A stretch of 51,756 bases of DNA from Nesterenkonia sp. PF2B19 (GTDB lineage: Bacteria > Actinomycetota > Actinomycetes > Actinomycetales > Micrococcaceae), in the NCBI RefSeq assembly GCF_001758425.2, contig NZ_MDSS02000022.1, positions 1 through 51,756 of the forward strand. The letters are read 5' to 3'. Made by a program: the position numbers and the translations under genes. Below are positions 1-9,066 of this stretch, piece after piece. Below the pieces are notes generated by a model that was not told where the DNA came from, made no database searches, and worked only from the letters and a program-made list of their open reading frames with translations. Every line of letters begins with the position of its first letter. Within the stretch, counting starts at the first letter, position 1.

Positions 1-326
1 CAGCCACGCGACGGCGCGCCCCGGCGCCCCACGGCCGTGTCGACCTCATCGCGCACACCAAGGCACCCGGGCTCCCGTGCGGGCGTGACCGTCCTCTACG
101 AGACCAGCAGACGACGACACTGAGCCACACCAGCCCAGCCACACCACCGAACTCCCCGCTGCCTGACCTGCTCAGCCGAGCACGTCGTCGCGCCGGTCCT
201 CCACGCACGGGTCGGCCCCGGCGGACCTGCGAATCCTCACCGAGGCAGTTGGAGGAGACCAGCCGCACCACGTCCTCCAGCACCCGCGCCAGCACCATCA
301 GCTCCGTCCTGGCTGCGGCCTTCCGA
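1..326. other. Left edge with no assignable gene
   Basis: No reading frame here looks like a complete protein. A plus-strand frame ending with TGA near position 123 could be the 3' end of a gene entering from the left, but its sequence is not recognisable and it would itself need a frameshift. Nothing else is visible before the acyl-CoA dehydrogenase stop codon at 327-329. Confidence 0.4.
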
Positions 327-1496
327 TCAGACGAAGGCCGAGACCCCGGTGAGTGCCCGGCCCACGATCAGGGAGTTGATCCCGTAGGAGCCCTCATAGG
401 TATAGATGGCCTCGGCGTCCCCCATGAGCTTGGCGACCTCGTAGTCGGTGGTGATGCCGTTCCCGCCCAGGGCCTCCCGCCCGAGGGCCGCGGACGCCCG
501 GGCCAGGCGGGTCGCAGTTGCCTTCGCAGCAGCCGCGTGCACCATCTCCAGCTGTCCCTCCTGCTGGAGTGCGGTGATCTGCGTCATCAGCGCCTGTGTC
601 GCCGTCAGGTTCCCCGAGATCTCGGCGATGGCCTGCTGGATGAGCTGGAATGAGGCCAGCGGGCGGCCGAACTGCTCGCGATCGGTCACATAGGTGCGCA
701 CCACGTCGAGCACCGCGTGCTGCAGACCGACCGCCTGCCAGCCGACCCAGGCCCGTGAGCTGCACAGCAGCACGTTGGTGTCCGCGAAGCTTCGGGCGCC
801 GGGCAGCTTGGCCTCAGCCGGAACCCGCAGATCCTCCAGCACGACGTCGGCGTTGGGGATGCCGCGCAACCCCATCTTGTGGCGGATCATCTCCGCGTGG
901 TACCCGGGAGTGTTCGTCTCCACGAGGAAGCACTTGATGGCGTCGTCGGCGACGTCACGGGCCCAGATGAGGGCGATGTCAGCGATGGTGGCCATCCCGA
1001 TCCAGCGTTTGGTGCCGTTGATGACCCAGGAGTCGCCCTCCCGGCGAGCCGTGGTCGCCAGACCGCCGGCGATGTCCGAGCCGTGGTCCGGCTCGGTGAG
1101 ACAGAAGGCGCCGAGCGCCTCAAAGCGGGATAGGCGCCCCAGCCAGGCCTCCTTCTGCTCCGCGGAGCCATAGGCGTGGATGAGACCCACGATGAGCTCG
1201 TTGTGGATGCCCAGCACTGCGGACATGGAGACGTCGGCCTGGGCGACGGCGGCGTGCGCCAGGCCCTTGAAGAGACGGGACGTGCCGTCGATCTCCAGAC
1301 CGCCGAGCCCCAGGTCCGCCAGGGACGGCAGCGCCTCGGCCAGGAACCGCTCCTCGTTCCACGCTTCGAGGGAAGGCTTGCGGAGCCTCTCCTGCACGAA
1401 GGCCTCGATGTGACGGAGGCGCTCGTCCTCCTCAGCGGACAGGTGGCGCCTGGTCTTCAGCAGGTCGCCCTCGGGGTACTGGACAGCAACGGTCAC
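327..1496 (-). CDS. Acyl-CoA dehydrogenase, glutaryl-CoA dehydrogenase-like
   Basis: A flavoprotein of about 389 residues that would oxidise a short or branched acyl-CoA at the alpha-beta bond and pass electrons to ETF. It carries the family motifs AFCLTEPDHGSDIAGG (FAD and substrate binding), the middle-domain segment WVINGTKRWIG, REQFGRPLASFQLIQ, and the C-terminal YTYEGSYGIN holding the expected catalytic glutamate. LGGNGI and the DHGSD pattern place it nearest the glutaryl-CoA dehydrogenase branch; the substrate is not proven. The frame stays open upstream to 1799, but that extension is arginine/proline-rich shadow. The GTG at 1496 lies 9 nt after AAGGAG, which decides the start; GTG at 1502 is the alternative. 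It is divergent from the acyl-CoA synthetase. Confidence 0.9.
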   Translation of the reverse strand: MTVAVQYPEGDLLKTRRHLSAEEDERLRHIEAFVQERLRKPSLEAWNEERFLAEALPSLADLGLGGLEIDGTSRLFKGLAHAAVAQADVSMSAVLGIHNELIVGLIHAYGSAEQKEAWLGRLSRFEALGAFCLTEPDHGSDIAGGLATTARREGDSWVINGTKRWIGMATIADIALIWARDVADDAIKCFLVETNTPGYHAEMIRHKMGLRGIPNADVVLEDLRVPAEAKLPGARSFADTNVLLCSSRAWVGWQAVGLQHAVLDVVRTYVTDREQFGRPLASFQLIQQAIAEISGNLTATQALMTQITALQQEGQLEMVHAAAAKATATRLARASAALGREALGGNGITTDYEVAKLMGDAEAIYTYEGSYGINSLIVGRALTGVSAFV

Positions 1497-1682
1497 CGTC
1501 ACCAGCTCCTTCGCATGGTCGCCGGCTCCTGGAGCCGGCCATGATGAGCCGCGCCGGGGCCGGGATGGGGAGGCGCGCCCCCTCGGGAGGGACGCACCCC
1601 GGTCTCGGGTCCCGGGCGGTGCCGGATCTCGGCCTGGCCGCCTCGGGACCCTCAGTATATGGCCTGACCGGTGACGCGCATC

Positions 1683-1701
1683 ACAGGACGTCAGGTCCTG
1701 T
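1683..1701. promoter_or_regulatory. Inverted repeat in the divergent acyl-CoA dehydrogenase / synthetase region
   Basis: ACAGGAC and GTCCTGT form perfect 7-bp arms around a 5-nt spacer. The site lies about 90 bp upstream of the synthetase ATG and 190 bp upstream of the dehydrogenase start. An AT-rich patch with TATA at 1656-1660 precedes it. The shape suits a dimeric repressor of acyl-CoA genes (TetR/FadR type), but no regulator gene adjoins it, so the protein is unknown. Confidence 0.4.
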
Positions 1702-1787
1702 CGTAGGCTGGAGCTGTCAGCCCGGCGATCACGTCGGGTCCCGTGTCGACTGACGCCGCACGCAGCCAGTGGGAGGTTCTCCAGGAC

Positions 1788-3557
1788 ATGACCAGCCACA
1801 ACGCCTCACTCGACTCCAGCGCCCTGACCAGCGCCGAGCGCGCCGCCGCGTTCCGCCAGGCCCGGGACCGCCTGGTGGCCTGCCAGCAGGACTACGACCG
1901 GGCCCGTGAGGAGTTCCGCTGGCCTCGGTTCTCCCACTTCAACTTCGGCCTGGACTGGTTCGACGTCGTCGCCTCCGGGGAGCGAGCCGACCAGGACGCC
2001 CTGGTGATCGCCGAGGCCGACGGCACCGTGCTGCGCCGCACCTTCGCCCAGCTGCGCGACGCATCGAACCGAGTGGCGAACTGGCTGACCGCTCAGGGCG
2101 TCCGACGCGGCGACCGGATGATCCTCATGCTGGGCAACCAGGTGGAACTCTGGGAGGTCATGCTCGCCGGCATCAAGCTGGGCGCCGTGCTGATCCCCAC
2201 CACCACGCAGATGGGGCCCGCCGACCTCCAGGACCGGGTCAGCCGCGGACAGGCGCGCTGGGCCGTGGCCGGCCCCGCAGACCTGGCGAAATTCCAGGAG
2301 GTCGACGGCGACCTCACCCTCATCCACGTGCCGGGGGCGGGGGCGCCGCCGGACAGCGGGCGGACTGTGCTGGACTACGAGGACTCCCGGCACGCCTCCG
2401 CGACATTCACCCCCGTGCAGCCGACCCCGGCTGACGAGACCCTGCTGCTCTACTTCACCTCCGGGACCACCTCGCTGCCCAAGCTGGTGGAGCACACCCA
2501 CACCTCCTACCCGGTGGGGCACCTGTCCACGCTGTACTGGATCGGCATGCAGCCGGGAGACGTCCACCTCAACGTCGCCGGACCTGGGTGGGCCAAACAC
2601 GCCTGGTCCAACTTCTTCACCCCGTGGATCGCCGAGGCCACGATCTTCATCTACAACTACACCCGCTTCGACGCCGCCGAACTGATGGCCCAGATGGACG
2701 CCCACCGGGTGAGCAGCTTCTGCGCCCCGCCCACCGTCTGGCGGATGCTCATCCAGGCCGACCTCACCCTGCTGCAGCACCCGCCCCGGGTGACCGTCTC
2801 CGCCGGGGAGCCGCTCAACGCCGAGGTCATCGACCAGGTGGAGCGGGCCTGGGGCTGCACCATCCGAGACGGCTTCGGACAGACCGAATCCACGCTGCAG
2901 GTGGCCAACACTCCCGGCCAGCCGGTGACGCGCGGCTCGATGGGTCGGCCCCTTCCCGGCTTCGACGTGGTGCTGATCGATCCCCGCACCGGGGAGGAGG
3001 CCGAGGAGGGGGAGCTGTGCCTGCGCGCCGAGCAGTCCGGGACGCGCCGGCCCGTGGGACTCATGAAGGGCTACGCGGGAGACCCCGAACGCACGGCGGA
3101 GGTCTTCCGCGACGGCCTGTACCACACAGGAGACGTGGTCCGACGGGGTGAGGACGGGGTGCTGACCTACGTGGGCCGCAGCGACGACGTCTTCAAGTCC
3201 AGCGACTACCGGATCTCGCCCTTCGAGCTGGAGTCCGTGCTGGTGGAGCACCCCGCTGTAGCGGAGGCCGCCGTCGTGCCCGCCGCGGACGAGCTGCGGC
3301 TGGCGGTGCCCAAGGCCTACGTGGTCCTGGCGGCCGGCTGGGACTGGGATGAAGAGACGGCCACCTCGATCCTGGCGTCCTGCCGGGAGAAGCTGCCGCC
3401 GTTCAAGCGGATCCGGAGGATCGAGCGCATCGAGCTGCCGAAGACCATCTCCGGGAAGATCCGCCGGGTGGAGCTGCGGGCACTGGAGGAGAGCCGGGGC
3501 GGCGAGCGCGGCACCGAGGAGTTCCGCGACGCCGAGCTGCCGGCGCTCCGGACCTGA
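1788..3557 (+). CDS. Acyl-CoA synthetase (AMP-forming)
   Basis: A 589-residue ANL-superfamily ligase that activates a carboxylic acid to its CoA thioester through an acyl-adenylate. Visible motifs are the P-loop YFTSGTTSLPK, the adenylate-binding DGFGQTES, the hinge region YHTGDVVRRGEDG followed by YVGRSDDVFKSSDYRISPFELE, and the C-terminal catalytic lysine in LPKTISGKIRR. The arrangement matches acetyl- and medium-chain acyl-CoA synthetases (AcsA/MbcS type). I chose ATG 1788 because GGAGG sits 11 nt upstream; the GTG at 1743 has no ribosome site. Divergence from the acyl-CoA dehydrogenase suggests the two act on the same acid, perhaps a branched-chain or propionyl-type substrate. Confidence 0.9.
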   Translation: MTSHNASLDSSALTSAERAAAFRQARDRLVACQQDYDRAREEFRWPRFSHFNFGLDWFDVVASGERADQDALVIAEADGTVLRRTFAQLRDASNRVANWLTAQGVRRGDRMILMLGNQVELWEVMLAGIKLGAVLIPTTTQMGPADLQDRVSRGQARWAVAGPADLAKFQEVDGDLTLIHVPGAGAPPDSGRTVLDYEDSRHASATFTPVQPTPADETLLLYFTSGTTSLPKLVEHTHTSYPVGHLSTLYWIGMQPGDVHLNVAGPGWAKHAWSNFFTPWIAEATIFIYNYTRFDAAELMAQMDAHRVSSFCAPPTVWRMLIQADLTLLQHPPRVTVSAGEPLNAEVIDQVERAWGCTIRDGFGQTESTLQVANTPGQPVTRGSMGRPLPGFDVVLIDPRTGEEAEEGELCLRAEQSGTRRPVGLMKGYAGDPERTAEVFRDGLYHTGDVVRRGEDGVLTYVGRSDDVFKSSDYRISPFELESVLVEHPAVAEAAVVPAADELRLAVPKAYVVLAAGWDWDEETATSILASCREKLPPFKRIRRIERIELPKTISGKIRRVELRALEESRGGERGTEEFRDAELPALRT

Positions 3558-3569
3558 GGCGGAGCCGGG

Positions 3570-4103
3570 TCAGGCCTTGACCATCTGCCAGATCCCGACG
3601 GCGGCGACCCCGACGACACCTGCGCCGCCGACCCAGGTGAGCCAGAACAGCGGCATCCCCGGCATGGCCCCGACCATCCCCCAGCAGAGCACCGCCGCCG
3701 ATGCGGCCAGGGCGATCAGCATCCTCTCCCCGAGTCGGTACATGTCCTGCACGTTCTCACTGGTCAACGGCTTCGGGAAGTTGAAGATCCGCGGGTGCCG
3801 GGAGAGCAGCGTCATGCCGAGCACGCAGAGCAGCCAGATCAGCACGGGGGCGAGGAACAGCTCCCAGGGTGATCCCATCCTGTTCACCGACCCGTCCATG
3901 GCGAAATGCACCGGCACCTGACCGGGCTCCTCCAGGGCACGCCAGCCGATGAGCAGCATCGGCACCGCACCGACCACCACGCTCGCCCAACGCAGGGTCC
4001 TCCACCCCGAGCCCAACTCATAGTCCGGCTCCGGACGGTCCTGCCATCCGCCATACACCTCCGGCTCCGGCGCCTGCGCCCGGCTCGTCTCAGCGTCCCC
4101 CAC
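3570..4103 (-). CDS. DUF1648-domain membrane protein
   Basis: A 177-residue protein with a charged, proline-rich N-terminus (to about residue 34) and four likely membrane segments. The region after the first segment (QVPVHFAMDGSVNRMGSPWELFL) is the DUF1648 signature, in which a VPxHF motif is followed by a G-rich turn. The function of the family is unknown; related domains occur beside SdpI-type immunity proteins and in small actinobacterial membrane proteins. The GTG start at 4103 has AGAGG 7 nt upstream. It lies 42 nt downstream of the next membrane protein on the same strand and is probably co-transcribed with it. Confidence 0.75.
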   Translation of the reverse strand: MGDAETSRAQAPEPEVYGGWQDRPEPDYELGSGWRTLRWASVVVGAVPMLLIGWRALEEPGQVPVHFAMDGSVNRMGSPWELFLAPVLIWLLCVLGMTLLSRHPRIFNFPKPLTSENVQDMYRLGERMLIALAASAAVLCWGMVGAMPGMPLFWLTWVGGAGVVGVAAVGIWQMVKA

Positions 4104-4145
4104 AGCCAGTCCTCTCTCCTGTCTTGCGCGTGATGTGCGTCCTCA

Positions 4146-4823
4146 TCAGTCGAAGTCCCCGAGCCCGCCGTCGAGCAACCAGTGATGGCGCAGGGTCAGC
4201 GCCCGCTCCAGGGCCGCACCCACCGCCGCGACCGTCAGGGTGACGTTCGCCCAGCCGGGCAGGGTCACCGGGGAGATGAACACGCCCCAGGACTCCGGTA
4301 CGACGTCCCAGCGGGACACCACCTCGGCCAGCTGCAGCCCGCCCACCACGAGCCCGACGACCAGGATCACGACGGCGGCCCAGCCCACCGCACGACTGGC
4401 CCGGGGGCGCCGACGGTCGAACTCTGCGCGCAGCCCCTCCATGGAGCGGGGGTCCGGCTCCAGCATGCGGGTGGGCCCTCCGTCGTCGGGCACGTAGTGC
4501 ATGCGCTTCAGACCGTAGAGGCTGGCGGCGAACTCCACCACACCACCCGGCACGGAGAACGCGGCCGGGGAGGCGCCGACGCCTACCTGGCGGCCCTCAC
4601 GGTACAGCGAGGCCTCGAACTCGGCGGAGAAATGGTCCACATCGACCTGGTAGTCCACCGTCGGCCGCGCCTCGTCAGGCCCACCGGCGGCCCCGTCGGA
4701 GACGGGAAGCTCCAGATGGAAGGCCGAGCGGTGCAGCACATGCCACCACTGCATCGGAACGAAGGCACGGCCGTCCCCCGGACGGACCTTCCGCTGCCGA
4801 CGCCGCTTGCCCCATTCCTTCAT
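4146..4823 (-). CDS. Hypothetical membrane protein
   Basis: A 225-residue protein of unknown function. It begins with a lysine/arginine-rich segment, then a soluble, probably beta-rich part of about 130 residues (residues 15-145), a strong hydrophobic helix near 148-168, a linker and a second hydrophobic stretch near 188-208. Two-helix topology with the N-domain on the cytoplasmic side is inferred from the positive charge. It is co-directional with, and just upstream of, the DUF1648 protein. I recognise no enzyme motif. Confidence 0.65.
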   Translation of the reverse strand: MKEWGKRRRQRKVRPGDGRAFVPMQWWHVLHRSAFHLELPVSDGAAGGPDEARPTVDYQVDVDHFSAEFEASLYREGRQVGVGASPAAFSVPGGVVEFAASLYGLKRMHYVPDDGGPTRMLEPDPRSMEGLRAEFDRRRPRASRAVGWAAVVILVVGLVVGGLQLAEVVSRWDVVPESWGVFISPVTLPGWANVTLTVAAVGAALERALTLRHHWLLDGGLGDFD

Positions 4824-4910
4824 GGGCTCCAGCCTGCCAGGCGTCGCGCCGCGCGAGGATCAGCCGGAAGGATGATTCGTCCTCACGGCCCACACGGCAA
4901 CAGGCGATGA

Positions 4911-5693
4911 CTACCGGTGCTGCCAGGTGGGCTTCCGCTTGTTCGCGAAGGCGTCCATACCTTCGGACTGGTCCTCCGTGGAGAACAGCGAGTGGAAGAT
5001 TCGGCGCTCGAACTGCAGCCCACTGGCCAGCGGCATCTCAAAGGCCGCAGCCACCGCCTCCTTGGCCATCTGTGCGGCCGGCTTGGACTTGGAGGCGATC
5101 AGCTCGGCCACCGTCTTCGCCTCGGCGTCGAGCTCCCCGTCCGGGACCACCCGCGAGACGAGGCCGATCCGCTCGGCCTCCTCGGCGTCGATGTGGCGGC
5201 CGGTGAGCACCATGTCCATGGCCTTGGCCTTGCCCACGGAACGGGTGAGCCGCTGGGAGCCGCCCATCCCCGGGATGACGCCCAGGTTGATCTCCGGCTG
5301 GCCGAACTTCGCCCCGGTGCCCGCGATGATGATGTCGGCCATCATCGCCAGCTCACAGCCGCCGCCCAGCGCGTAGCCGGAGACGGCGGCGACGATCGGG
5401 GTCCGCACTCGAGCCAGGTCCTCCCAGCGGCGGAACCAGTCCGCCGCGTACATGTCGGCGAAGGACTGCTCGGACATCTCCTTGATGTCCGCCCCGGCGG
5501 CGAACGCCTTCTGCGAACCGGAGAGCAGGATCGCACCGATCTGCGGGTCGGCGTCGAAGGCCACGGTCGCAGCGACCACTTCCTCCATGGTCTCTGCGTT
5601 GAGCGCGTTCAGCGCGGCGGGCCGGTTCAGCTGGATCCTCCCGACCCGCTTGGCGGAGGAGACCTTGATGGTGGTGTACGTCTGTTCAGTCAT
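4911..5693 (-). CDS. Enoyl-CoA hydratase
   Basis: A 260-residue crotonase-fold enzyme that hydrates 2-enoyl-CoA to 3-hydroxyacyl-CoA, here probably in fatty-acid or branched-chain amino acid degradation. The oxyanion hole ([10 protein letters not shown], then [16 protein letters not shown]) and both catalytic glutamates of canonical hydratases (the E of GGGCELAM and the E of [16 protein letters not shown]) are present, so it should be active. It resembles mycobacterial EchA8. The ATG at 5693 overlaps the stop of the upstream hydrolase (ATGACTGA), indicating translational coupling. The much longer open frame running in from 6797 is an artefact of a frameshift in that upstream gene. Confidence 0.92.
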   Translation of the reverse strand: MTEQTYTTIKVSSAKRVGRIQLNRPAALNALNAETMEEVVAATVAFDADPQIGAILLSGSQKAFAAGADIKEMSEQSFADMYAADWFRRWEDLARVRTPIVAAVSGYALGGGCELAMMADIIIAGTGAKFGQPEINLGVIPGMGGSQRLTRSVGKAKAMDMVLTGRHIDAEEAERIGLVSRVVPDGELDAEAKTVAELIASKSKPAAQMAKEAVAAAFEMPLASGLQFERRIFHSLFSTEDQSEGMDAFANKRKPTWQHR

Positions 5694-6794
5694 GGGGCAG
5701 CTCCAGAATCTTGTGGGGCACCGGGGTGAAGAAATGGTCGAGCAGGTCGTCGTCGACGTCGGCCAGCCGGGCGGGGTTCCAGCGCGGGCTGCGGTCCTTG
5801 TCCACCAGCTGGGCACGGATCCCCTCCCGGAAGTCATGGGAGCGCAGCATATGCATCCCCACCGTGTACTCCTGGATGAGGCACCCGCCAGGGAGAGCTC
5901 CGCCGCCGTGGTGATGGCACGATGCGCGACCCTCACGGACAGCGGGGAACGCGCCCGCAGCGTGGACGCCGCCTCGGCGGCCTCCGGGATCTCCCCGGCC
6001 ACACCGTCCAGCCGGGCGAGGATGATGTCCACATCATTGCCGGAGTAGACGTGGTTGATCCACTCGGCCGCGCCCAGGGCGGAGTCTCCCGGCTCCACGG
6101 CGAACTCCGGCAGCGCCTCATCCACTGGGCGACTGGTCAGCTCGCGGATCAGCGCTTCGATGGACCCCGAGTCGATCCGGGTGTCCGCCAGTCCGGCGAA
6201 GATCGCATCCGCGGCTCCCAGGTGGAGCCCCAGCATCCCCGCGTGCAGGCCGACCTTCCTCGGCGCATGACCCAGCAGGAAGGTACCGCCGACGTCGGGC
6301 GAGAACCCGATGGTGGTCTCCGGCATCCCGGCCCGGGTGCGTTCGGTGACGATCCGGTGGGAGCCGTGCGCGGAGATGCCCATGCCCCCGCCGAGCGCCA
6401 ACCCGTCCATCAGCGCGATGTACGGCTTCGGGTACTGGGAGATCAGCAGGTTCATGCGGTACTCGACCGCCCAGAAGTCCTCGGTGGCGAAATGCGCCTG
6501 ATAGGCGGGGGTGCCGTCAGGAAGCATCGGGCCGCCGTCGTGGTCCTGATGCTCCACCATGTCCCGGTAGACGCCGACGACGTCTCCGCCCGCGCAGAGC
6601 CCCCGCTCCCCCGCGCCCCGGACGAGCACCTGGGCGACGGCGTCGTCGGCAGCCCATTCCTCCAGCTGGATGAGCACGGACTCGCACATCCGCTGCGTCA
6701 GCGCGTTCATGGCCTTGGGCCGGTTCAACGTGATGATGCCGAGATGTCCTCGGACCTCGAATGCGACGTCGCCGGTGAAAGTCTCCCTGCCCAT
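5686..6794 (-). CDS. 3-hydroxyisobutyryl-CoA hydrolase (frameshifted in this sequence)
   Basis: A crotonase-family hydrolase of the valine pathway, releasing 3-hydroxyisobutyrate from its CoA ester. The N-terminal part reads [14 protein letters not shown], then [44 protein letters not shown], typical of HIBCH. Near 5882-5889 the frame breaks; from there the family C-terminus ([29 protein letters not shown], ending [10 protein letters not shown]) is in another frame. One missing base in the G run restores a 369-residue protein ending at TGA 5686-5688. ATG 6794 follows AAGGAGG. It forms an operon with the enoyl-CoA hydratase. I read the shift as a probable sequencing error, not real decay. Confidence 0.88.
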
Positions 6795-6895
6795 CACGCC
6801 TCCTTGCCGGTCCGCGGACCCGTCGGTCGATGAGAACCCAGAGCACAGGGAGTGACCTGGGTCTCACCACAATGTACCGGCCCACAGGGACGCGT

Positions 6896-8218
6896 TCAAC
6901 GCGCCGACGACGGCACGGACGCGGCGCTGATCAGGAGGTTCCGGAACCCGGTCGGCTCAGTGCGCCACCGGACCCGCCGGCGCCGCGGAGGCTCGATCTG
7001 CCAGGGCCGGACCACCAGCAGGGCCACCGCGGTGGCCGCGGCCATGCCTCCAGCGATGACGACGGCCATCCCTGTCGCGCCTGCGGCGAGCACGCCCACC
7101 AGCGGGGCCGTCAGGGCGGCCACGCCGAACTGGACGGCGCCCAGCAGTGCGGCGGCGGTGCCCGCGGCCTCCCCATGACGGGAGAGCGCCAGCGCGGGCG
7201 CATTGGGCAGGGCGAGCCCGCAGGCGCCAGGACCAGCCACAGCGGGACGAGCAGGCCAGGCAGACCGCCGACGCCGTGGCGGCGAGCTGCAGCAGGACAC
7301 GCCCGCGGCGGTGCCGGCGACCAGAGCGCCGGTCATCACCTGGGCGGGGGCGAAACGGCGGAGCAGCCGCACGTTGCACTGCGTGGCGATGATCAGGCCC
7401 ACTGCGCCCAGGCCGAAGACGATCGCGTACTGCTGCTCGTCCAGCCCGTAGACCTGCTGGAAGACGAACGAGGACCCGGAGACGTAGCCGAACAGGGACG
7501 ACATCGCCAACCCGGCCACGAGGATCAGACCCACGTACGGCCGGTCGCCCAGCAGCCGGCCGCAGTCCCGCAGCGTGCCGAGCGGGCCTCCGCGGCGCCG
7601 GTCCTCCGGCGCCAGCGTCTCCGGCAGCAGCATCGCGGCCACCACGGTGATCGCGACGCCGAGGATCGCCAGCACCACGAACACGCCCCGCCAGGACACC
7701 AGAGCCAGGACCAGCCCTCCGAGCGTGGGGGCCAGCACCGGGGCCGCACCCATGACCAGCATGAGACGGGAGAGGATCTTCGCGGCCGCCATGCCGACGA
7801 ACAGATCCCGGACCACGGCCATCGCGACGACGGCGGCCGCGGCCGCCCCGAGGCCCTGCAGGACCCGCATGCCGCCGAGGGCGACCAGGTCCGGGGCGAG
7901 CGCGCAGCCGACGGAGGCCACCACGTGGACGGCCACCCCCACCAGCAGCGGACGACGACGGCCCACCGCGTCCGAGAGCGGGCCCACCAGCAGCTGTCCC
8001 AGACCCAGGCCGGCGAGCGTACCGGTCAGCGTCAGCTGCACGGCGGCCTCCGTGGTCATCAGGTCGTCGCGGATGGCCGGCAGGGCCGGCAGGTACATGT
8101 CCACGGTGAGCGGACCCAGCGCGATGAGCACGCCCAGCACCAGAATGAGCCGCAGCCGCTCCGCCGGGGTCAGCAGCTCCCCGGGCGTCAGCGCGGTCCG
8201 CTCCTGACAGTCAGGCAC
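6896..8218 (-). CDS. MFS drug-efflux transporter, Bcr/CflA type (local frameshifts)
   Basis: A 12-helix major-facilitator exporter of about 440 residues. The start region GPLTVDMYLPALPAIRDDL and the loop motif GPLSDAVGRRRPLL are characteristic of the Bcr/CflA drug:H+ antiporter group. Between about 7215 and 7310 the translated sequence turns into an arginine/proline/cysteine run, while hydrophobic helix sequence (LLQLAATASAV, then GLPGLLVPLWLVLA) continues in the two other frames before the original frame resumes. Three single-base deletions within 100 bp explain this and leave the overall frame open. The GTG start is 3 nt after the stop of the upstream CitE-like gene, implying one transcript. 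Substrate unknown. Confidence 0.85.
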   Translation of the reverse strand: MPDCQERTALTPGELLTPAERLRLILVLGVLIALGPLTVDMYLPALPAIRDDLMTTEAAVQLTLTGTLAGLGLGQLLVGPLSDAVGRRRPLLVGVAVHVVASVGCALAPDLVALGGMRVLQGLGAAAAAVVAMAVVRDLFVGMAAAKILSRLMLVMGAAPVLAPTLGGLVLALVSWRGVFVVLAILGVAITVVAAMLLPETLAPEDRRRGGPLGTLRDCGRLLGDRPYVGLILVAGLAMSSLFGYVSGSSFVFQQVYGLDEQQYAIVFGLGAVGLIIATQCNVRLLRRFAPAQVMTGALVAGTAAGVSCCSSPPRRRRSAWPARPAVAGPGACGLALPNAPALALSRHGEAAGTAAALLGAVQFGVAALTAPLVGVLAAGATGMAVVIAGGMAAATAVALLVVRPWQIEPPRRRRVRWRTEPTGFRNLLISAASVPSSAR

Positions 8219-8221
8219 GGC

Positions 8222-9066
8222 TCAGGCGTTCCAGAGGCCGTAGGAGTCGGCCAGGGACGCGATCTTCTGGGCACGGGCCAGACGCGGCAGGTAGGAGCCG
8301 TCACCGATGGAGGCGCCCTTCTCATGCGCTTCGATCAGTTCGCGGGCCCAGTTGAGCTCATCCTCGGAGGGGCTGAGACCCTTGTTGACCAGGTCCACCT
8401 GCCCGCGGTTGAGCGAGAGCTTGCCGGTCATGCCCATCGAGGCGGTCACACCGCAGGCTTCGATGACAGCGGCCTCCTCCGCATCGGGCGGCGTCGGGCC
8501 GTCGATGGCGCCCGGCAGGCCGCCCACACGGGAGGCGATGACCAGACGCGACCGCGCATAGGCCAGCGCCATGGGGTCGGCGGAGACGCCGACGCCTTGC
8601 GGAAGTCATTGGTGCCGAAGGCCAGGCGGAAGGTGCCGGGAGCCGAGGCGATCTGTGTGGCGTTCTCCACGCCGAGGGCCGACTCCACCAGCGCGATCAC
8701 CGGAGTTCCGGCCCGCAGACGCATGGCCGTGTAGGTGACCTGCTCCGGCCGCTCGGTCTCGGCAAGCATGACCCCGCGCAGCCCCTCGGCCTTGGAGAGC
8801 GCGGCGACGTCGTCCTCCCAGTGCGGAGACGAGGTGGGGCTGATGCGGACCCAGGCGGTCATCCCGCCGTTGAGCGCCTCCAGCACGGCGGCCCGGGCGG
8901 CGACCTTGCCGTCATCGGGCACCGAGGCCTCCAGGTCGAAGATCACCGAGTCCGCCTCGCTGGCGAGGCCGGGGGCGAAGTCCTCCTGCTTGGCCGCATT
9001 GATCAGCAGCCAGGAGCGGGAGAGCTTGGCAGGCAGAGCGGCGGCGCGTCGGTTGCGAATCGGCAT
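8222..9066 (-). CDS. CitE-like HpcH/HpaI aldolase / CoA ester lyase (frameshifted)
   Basis: A TIM-barrel lyase of the citrate-lyase beta-chain family, which cleaves or forms malyl- or citramalyl-CoA-type esters with Mg2+. Features are DSVIFDLEASVPDDGK (metal and substrate region), VIALVESALGVENATQIA (metal-binding Glu) and LAFGTNDFRK. After this lysine the frame breaks near 8595; the family sequence (VGVSADPMALAYARSRLVIASRVGGLPGAIDGP) continues in another frame to TGA 8222-8224. Adding one base gives 281 residues, normal for the family. Its position among acyl-CoA genes suggests a role in C5 or propionyl-CoA-related metabolism; the exact substrate is open. Confidence 0.85.

Noticed and set aside
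1-123. Possible 3' end of a plus-strand gene (…VTVLYETSRRRH)
   Set aside because: Too short and unrecognisable, and it would need a frameshift to extend; the evidence is not enough for a feature.
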